This document shows positions 58,979 to 64,000 of a stretch of 64,000 nt of DNA, piece by piece (the first letter of the stretch is position 1; each line of letters begins with the position of its first letter). Below the pieces are notes generated by a model. The model was not told where the DNA came from and did no database searches. It was given only the letters and a program-made list of their open reading frames with translations. Position numbers and translations under genes: made by a program. The DNA comes from Epithemia pelagica (lineage: Eukaryota; Bacillariophyta; Bacillariophyceae; Surirellales; Surirellaceae): the NCBI GenBank assembly GCA_946965045.2, contig OX337235.1, forward strand, positions 1,302,001 to 1,366,000, written 5' to 3'.

Positions 58979-61073
58979 TTAGCTTCCCCAACTTTCCGTC
59001 TTGGCACTTTCGGGAATCCCATCCGTGTATACACCTGTAGCGGTACTATTACCCAAAGTACCACCACCACTACTCGGAACAGCATCCATCGAGGGAGTCG
59101 AAACCTCGGAAATAGACGTGGTCGTTTCGATGGATGAGGCCGAGTCGGACGGCATGGGCAGAGCGCCATGGACGGACGTGGGAGGTTGACGATCCTCCTG
59201 TTTGGAATCCCATGGATCTGGTTGAGTTGTTGTTTGACTGCACGTTGTTATGGTTGGTGTGCGACGAACCGGTATCTTTGGATGCAATGCATCGGCTTTG
59301 AGTTGTTTGGTAATCGCTGGTTCTTCATCAAAGATATCGTCGTCATCTTCATCGTCATCGTATTTGTCCTCATTATCATCGTCGTCATCATCATCATCAT
59401 CCGTGTCACTTTTCCTTTCATCGATTTGAGATGGAAGGTCATCACGATACGTCAAACTTTCTTGGTACCCGCGACGACGACTCTTTTTCAGACGTCGTTG
59501 CTGAACATAGAACGAAGCCCCAATGATAAAAATGCTGAGACCAGTCAGCAGTACCGCCAATACGGCCTTTTGAGCCCCTCGTTGGCCGTCTCCCGAAGAA
59601 GATGAGTTTGGAGACGCCTCGCCAGCCATGGACACGACAACTTCCCCACTTTTGTCACTATTCCCATTTCCACTGGTCGAGTCACTCGCAGCTTGATTAT
59701 CGCTATTGGTTTCCCCATCGGATTGTTGCTGATCACTGTTACCACCACCACCACCTGTTTGTGACTCGGATGATGGAACTCCTTGCATTTGTTGCTGGTC
59801 TTGTTGTTGCTGTTGCTGCTGCTGACTAGACGAAGATGAATTTCCGTTCCTTGAAGGAGCTCGGGGAGCACTATTCGGTTTGAAGGTGGGCATTGGTGTT
59901 GGTTTTAACGTCGGCGAAGAGACAGGACGGGGAGTAGGAGGATCTGGGACGCATGCCACTGGAGAAATGGGACGAAAGATGTTGGGTGAAGGCTTCCCTT
60001 TTCCGTATCCTTTTCCTTTCGCTCTGTCTGATCCTTTCCCCTTGGCGTATCCTTTCCCGTATCCTTTTCCATATCCTTTGCTCTTGCGAGCTCGTTCCTT
60101 TGTGTCTTTTGAATCATGCTTTTTTGATCTTTTCTTCCTGTAGTTGTAGCCATCAAAGGAATCCGAGGAGTCGCGACCCCAGCCCTTGCCCTTTCCTTTC
60201 GAGTTGTCCCATCCTTTCCCCTTACTCGGTTCGCATCGAGTTGGGCTAGAAGTTGGTTTTTGTCCATTTTGAGGCGGGTTTGTTGGAGTGTCCATGGGTG
60301 CAGGGGTGGGCCCACCACCACCAGACGGGCGCCGTGTCGGGTTGACCGTTGGGGCCGGTGTCGGATTCGGAGTTGGGTTGTTTGTCGGGGCTTCTGTCGG
60401 GGGTTCCGTCGGAGCTGCAAGTGGGCAAAGACTTGCATCTGGTGGAGTCACATCAGACTAAAGTAACAGGAGAGTGTGAGTTCCGTCATTCCATTGTCAA
60501 GATTGCGTCACAGTCATTCTCTTTTCGACTTACAAAGACTGTCCATGCAATCTGATCGCCCTCCGACAACACGGGGTACTGGGTACAACTGTTCGTAAAC
60601 CGAAGAATCCATCGCATCGATAATGGATTCCCCGCTGCATTTTGTCCAATCATGATCATTTGGATCCATTTTGGAATTGACTCCTCCGTGATCTCGTCGG
60701 GATTGGAAATGGCCGAGATATGGGAAAACTCGTCGCCCTCCACGTACTGTCCTTCAAAAATAGTCTGCTGAAGCACCTGGTTTATTTGATTGAACTCCGT
60801 AATATCTATGATTGACACTTCTACTGGAACCAAGTCGGTCACACCGTCCTCAATCGCTGTAATTTCACATAGCGAATCCTCAATACCAGCCGTGTCAAAC
60901 TGGTTGTCGTTACAGTTTATGGCAGTGTTGAATGTCCACTCATAAACTGACGGTGTACATGCACATATATCCCCTCTTTGTCCTTCACATGTCGAAACAA
61001 GGGCCAGAAAGATGATTGCTTGTGTTATTATGCGGTTGGATCGGCTTGGATGGATTCTCTTGGAACACTCCAT
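58979..61073 (-). CDS. ICAC-domain surface protein with Gly-Lys repeats and TM, paralogue A
   Basis: Minus-strand exons 61073-60534 and 60457-58979, 76-nt intron (GTAAGT..CTTTAG); 672 aa from ATG 61073 (other in-frame ATGs upstream, e.g. 61184, remain possible). Signal peptide (ITQAIIFLALVSTCEG), then an ectodomain with GDICACTPSVYEWTF, LVPVEVSIIDI, GQNAAGN, MRWILRFTNSC and GDQIAWTVF. Exon 2 begins with a Pro/Thr-rich linker, then Gly-Lys repeats (KSKGYGKGYGKGYAKGKG), a Gln/Ser-rich segment, a TM helix (AVLAVLLTGLSIFIIGASFY) with QQRRLKKSRRR and an acidic cytosolic tail. Its ectodomain aligns with 62803-64000. Unknown function; Gly-Lys repeats suggest binding to an anionic matrix such as silica or polysaccharide (inference). 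Confidence 0.82.
60001..60090 (-). repeat. GKGYGKG-coding tandem repeat
   Basis: Variants of CCTTTTCCGTAT and CCTTTTCCATAT on the plus strand, encoding Gly-Lys-Gly-Tyr units on the minus strand. Confidence 0.85.
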
Positions 61074-62802
61074 CTCGCTACGTTGACCCGCTATTCTAAG
61101 TCTTTGTTCCGTTCCTATTTCCTGAATCATTGTTCTCTCCTTCTGTCCATGCCCATTTCTCTTCACGTCGTTCGAGGAAAACATTCGACTTGTAGGCCTG
61201 TATGGAACCGCTCCGTCAGTACCTCGGATCGTGTTGTCTGAACCAAATTTGTGGGCAAGAAATCTTGATTTCGTGCTGTACACTACTTGTGTGAATTGCC
61301 AGGCAATTCAAAATGTGCCGTCAAAGACAAGAATTATTTCAATTGCCTTTGAAATCCAACGGTCGCATAAACAAACTCCTTAGATTCTAATCCATGTACA
61401 TGATTGAAAAATATCATACCGAATACATATATGAGAATGATAGGAAGTAAGGCATATGATTATATTTATTGTACAGTTGTCAGTACGAGTAGTTGTATTG
61501 TGTATTGTATACCTACCTATATAACGGTCATTATTCATTATCATCGAAACTAGCCAGATCTGTTGAGGCTTGATTATTAAAAAGCATTGCCCGCATCTGG
61601 TCTTGTGGGGTTTGTATTTTGTATATTATTTCGTTGTATTTGCCGAAAAGACAACTTCACCACAAAATTTGGGTGTCATTCGTCTTTTCCAATTTCCAGA
61701 ATGTCACCTAAAGATCAAGGCTCCAGAAACCAACGCGAAGAATGTTTAATTTCGATCCCATGACGATGGTCGACTTCGATGCTCTCGGAAATATTTAGTT
61801 CATGCCAGGGCAAAGAGCATTGGGATTTGGGATCTGCCAACGGCTACGTCTTGCGGATGTGAGAAGAAAACAAATGGAATAAAATTTTGCCTCATGAGGA
61901 CGCTTTAGGATGGTTCTTATAGAGGAAGTTGGAGCAAACCGAGATCAAGAGACTCTGAATCCACGCAAATTCCAAAGCAACATGCTCGTGCGAGTCAACG
62001 TACATGTGTTTGGACGAGGACTGAAAGGGTGTCTGCAGCGAGATTGATTTTCTTGGATTAATACTCTACTTTGATTATGATAATATTATTCTCGGGTAGT
62101 AGTTGAGAGTCATGCATCATAGTATAAACTGGTAATTTATCTTACTTGCTCGGGTGATATCTTTCGCAAGACGACAAACATTATATATGTTGAGGAATGA
62201 ATTTCTCCAGCACGATCTAGTTTGCAATTTGTGTTTGCGCTGAGGTTAGGATCCCTTACCATTGCGACACGACATGGAGGTGGAGAATTGAGACTCTACT
62301 GGGGAATTTGGGCCGACTCGTATGTTTCATATCCATTCGCAGCATAATCAGCCCAAAATTATCTGTGAATACATGACGGAAAATCCATCATCAGGGCTTT
62401 CGATTGTTTTTGGTTCCCACTTCTCACTTACACGACTGTCTATGATATAGGGCATCTGGTATCGATGTTGGATGATCGATGATGACAAGTACTACTCCTA
62501 CGAAGGTGGGATGATCAAAATCCGCCTACAGTAGAATTGCATTGAAAAATCCAGGATCAAGACCAAAAGCTATATGTCTCTGTGTTTATTACTCCAGATT
62601 ATTGCCCTGTGAACTGTCGAAAAAAGAGACCCTCACTCTTGTCTATATTTGCCAAAAACGAAGATACTCTCACAAAATTTGGTTGGTTGCCGTCGAGTCA
62701 GTGAAGCTGATCACTCATGGAACAAACCCAAATTTTCTTGTCTTTCGACAAGTCGGAGTCCTTCGATACAAAGACGAGTCGAAGTGAAGCCAAATCGGGA
62801 GC
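61074..62802. other. divergent intergenic region of two ICAC-domain paralogues
   Basis: 1.7 kb separating head-to-head paralogues; presumed to hold both promoters. The plus frames here (e.g. 62542-62787) are short and lack content. No repeat or RNA gene seen. Confidence 0.5.
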
Positions 62803-64000
62803 ATGGTACCCATCGAAGAGCTGGCTAGCGTTGTTGCTGGGAAGAAGACAAGACAAGTTTCCAGTTCATCATGGTTGCGAACGAGTGCTGTTATCATAGT
62901 TGCGGTGCTATTGAGCATGGCAAGGACAGCGCAGGCTCAAATTGGAACCGACATATGCGCATGTAGCCCAGCTACGTACACGTTTCAGGTTCGATTTGAC
63001 CTTACCTGTCCAGGAAACATCCAGGCAGACAATGGGATTCTGCAAACTGATTGTCAATTGCAAAATCAGGAGCAACCAGGTGACAACGAAGACTTCGTCC
63101 CAGTTTTTGTTTCTCAAATAACGCTTTTTGAACTTGGTGCGGAGCAACAAGTAATCGCAAGCCAACTATATACCGGAGATTTTATAAACGGGAGCACAAT
63201 CGTCTATACATCAGTCGTTGGGACGGATCCAAACTTGAACGAGCAAAATATTACTCAGGGCTTCCAATCAACCCTTTTGGGGCGTAACGCCGCTGAAATC
63301 GGCATTGAAAATACGTGGATTATTCTGTTCACTAATGAGTGTGGCGTTTTCCCACTTTTCACCGTTGGCGACCGAATTGGATGGCTGGAGTTAATTGATT
63401 TCACAAATCCGATCAATCGGTATTGTCCAGGTGAGGTAATCTGTGAGAAAGAGCGAAAGGCATATGATTCGAATCTAACCACTTTCTACGAACAGGTGTT
63501 CCGTCACCATCGCCGTCCAGTCGTCCGACAATATCAGAACAGCCATCCAACTTTCCATCGTTTTCCCCCACAGATCATCCGTCGGAAGTGCCTTCATTTT
63601 TACCCACAGAACATCCAAGTGAATCTCCATCTTTCACTCCGACTAGTCTCCCCTCGTTCTCGCCTTCAGCGCTTCCTTCGGTGTTCCCAAGTGCCAACCC
63701 GACACCCACTGCACCGACTACTAGCAGGCCAACCGAACAACCGTCGGACTTTCCAAGCGCTGCACCTTCAGGTTCAGATAATAAACCAACCAACAAGCCG
63801 ATACAAACAGACGAGCCAACCGGAAAGCCGACGGAAAAGCCCACGCCTGAATCTTGTCCTCCAGTATCTAAAGGCAAGGGCAAGGGCAAGGGCAAGGGCA
63901 AAGGCGGAAAGAAATCGGACAGTGGAAAGGGAGGAAAAGGAAAGAAATCAAAGAGTGGAAAGGGAGAAAAGGGAGGACAGGGAGACAAAGGAGAGAGTTC
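62803..64000 (+). CDS. ICAC-domain protein with PSP and Gly-Lys repeats, paralogue B, 3' partial
   Basis: ATG 62803 (MVPIEELASVVAGKKTRQ). Exon 1 is 62803-63430 and exon 2 from 63496; 65-nt intron (GTGAGG..GAACAG). The unspliced frame also has no stop in the window, so a plain stop-to-stop view misses it. Signal peptide (RTSAVIIVAVLLSMARTAQA), then IGTDICACSPATYTFQVRF, FVPVFVSQITLF, GRNAAEIG, TWIILFTNECG and GDRIGWLEL: the same landmarks as paralogue A. Exon 2 opens with a PSP-repeat stalk (GVPSPSPSSRPTISEQPS), then Thr/Pro, then KGKGKGKGKGKGGKK repeats running to the window edge. Any TM and tail would lie outside. The intron sits at the domain/low-complexity boundary, as in paralogue A. Confidence 0.82.
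   Translation, partial: MVPIEELASVVAGKKTRQVSSSSWLRTSAVIIVAVLLSMARTAQAQIGTDICACSPATYTFQVRFDLTCPGNIQADNGILQTDCQLQNQEQPGDNEDFVPVFVSQITLFELGAEQQVIASQLYTGDFINGSTIVYTSVVGTDPNLNEQNITQGFQSTLLGRNAAEIGIENTWIILFTNECGVFPLFTVGDRIGWLELIDFTNPINRYCPGEVICEKERKAYDSNLTTFYEQVFRHHRRPVVRQYQNSHPTFHRFPPQIIRRKCLHFYPQNIQVNLHLSLRLVSPRSRLQRFLRCSQVPTRHPLHRLLAGQPNNRRTFQALHLQVQIINQPTSRYKQTSQPESRRKSPRLNLVLQYLKARARARARAKAERNRTVEREEKERNQRVEREKREDRETKERV

Overview
The window looks like nuclear DNA from a diatom, probably a pennate one. Most genes have zero to three short introns (about 65-340 nt) with GT..AG borders. Several products (CcdA, GPAT, an ABC1K kinase) begin with a signal peptide followed by an ASAFAP-like Phe/Trp plastid motif, as expected for a secondary plastid. 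There are secreted or membrane proteins with long Pro-Ser, Gly-Lys and Lys-Lys repeats. The species assignment is inference; no rRNA or organelle marker is present.

Layout. 2-1711: a PP2C phosphatase cut by the left edge. 2969-10076: an accessory, repeat-rich block with a candidate 6.1-kb mobile element (3027-9175) bounded by inverted CACGTTCGACAAGG motifs. It carries a large transposase-like gene, a Thr/Gln/Asn-rich minus-strand ORF and a two-exon unknown gene, and it is flanked by a GTTTCC minisatellite. 10567-27337: housekeeping genes, namely an APH-fold (methylthioribose-kinase-like) kinase, an LRR protein, a fused two-domain fluoride channel, a Golgi-type sulfotransferase, a Tudor-like/UBA polyQ protein, a class II aldolase with a hydrophobic C-terminal tail, and plastid CcdA. 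27630-42105: two related PSP-repeat/TM/PDZ membrane proteins, casein kinase 1, an LRR protein and a secreted PTGKKG-repeat protein. 42276-46691: a tandem pair of PITH-domain genes, a RidA-like gene and two small unknown genes. 47144-51019: a fully delimited piggyBac-like transposon with 15-bp terminal inverted repeats, an ATAA target duplication, an intact DDD transposase and a passenger gene. 51421-58581: a plastid ABC1-family kinase, plastid GPAT and cytochrome b5 reductase. 58979-64000: two divergently transcribed paralogues of a cell-surface family (ICAC-domain plus Gly-Lys repeats); the second runs off the right edge and its single open frame has no stop in the window.

Functional themes are plastid redox and lipid metabolism (CcdA, GPAT, ABC1K, cyt b5 reductase), carbon metabolism (aldolase), signalling (PP2C, CK1, PDZ receptors), cell-wall or surface proteins rich in Ser/Pro/Lys, and mobile DNA. 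Exon junctions were read by eye from frame continuity and GT..AG signals; none is backed by transcripts.
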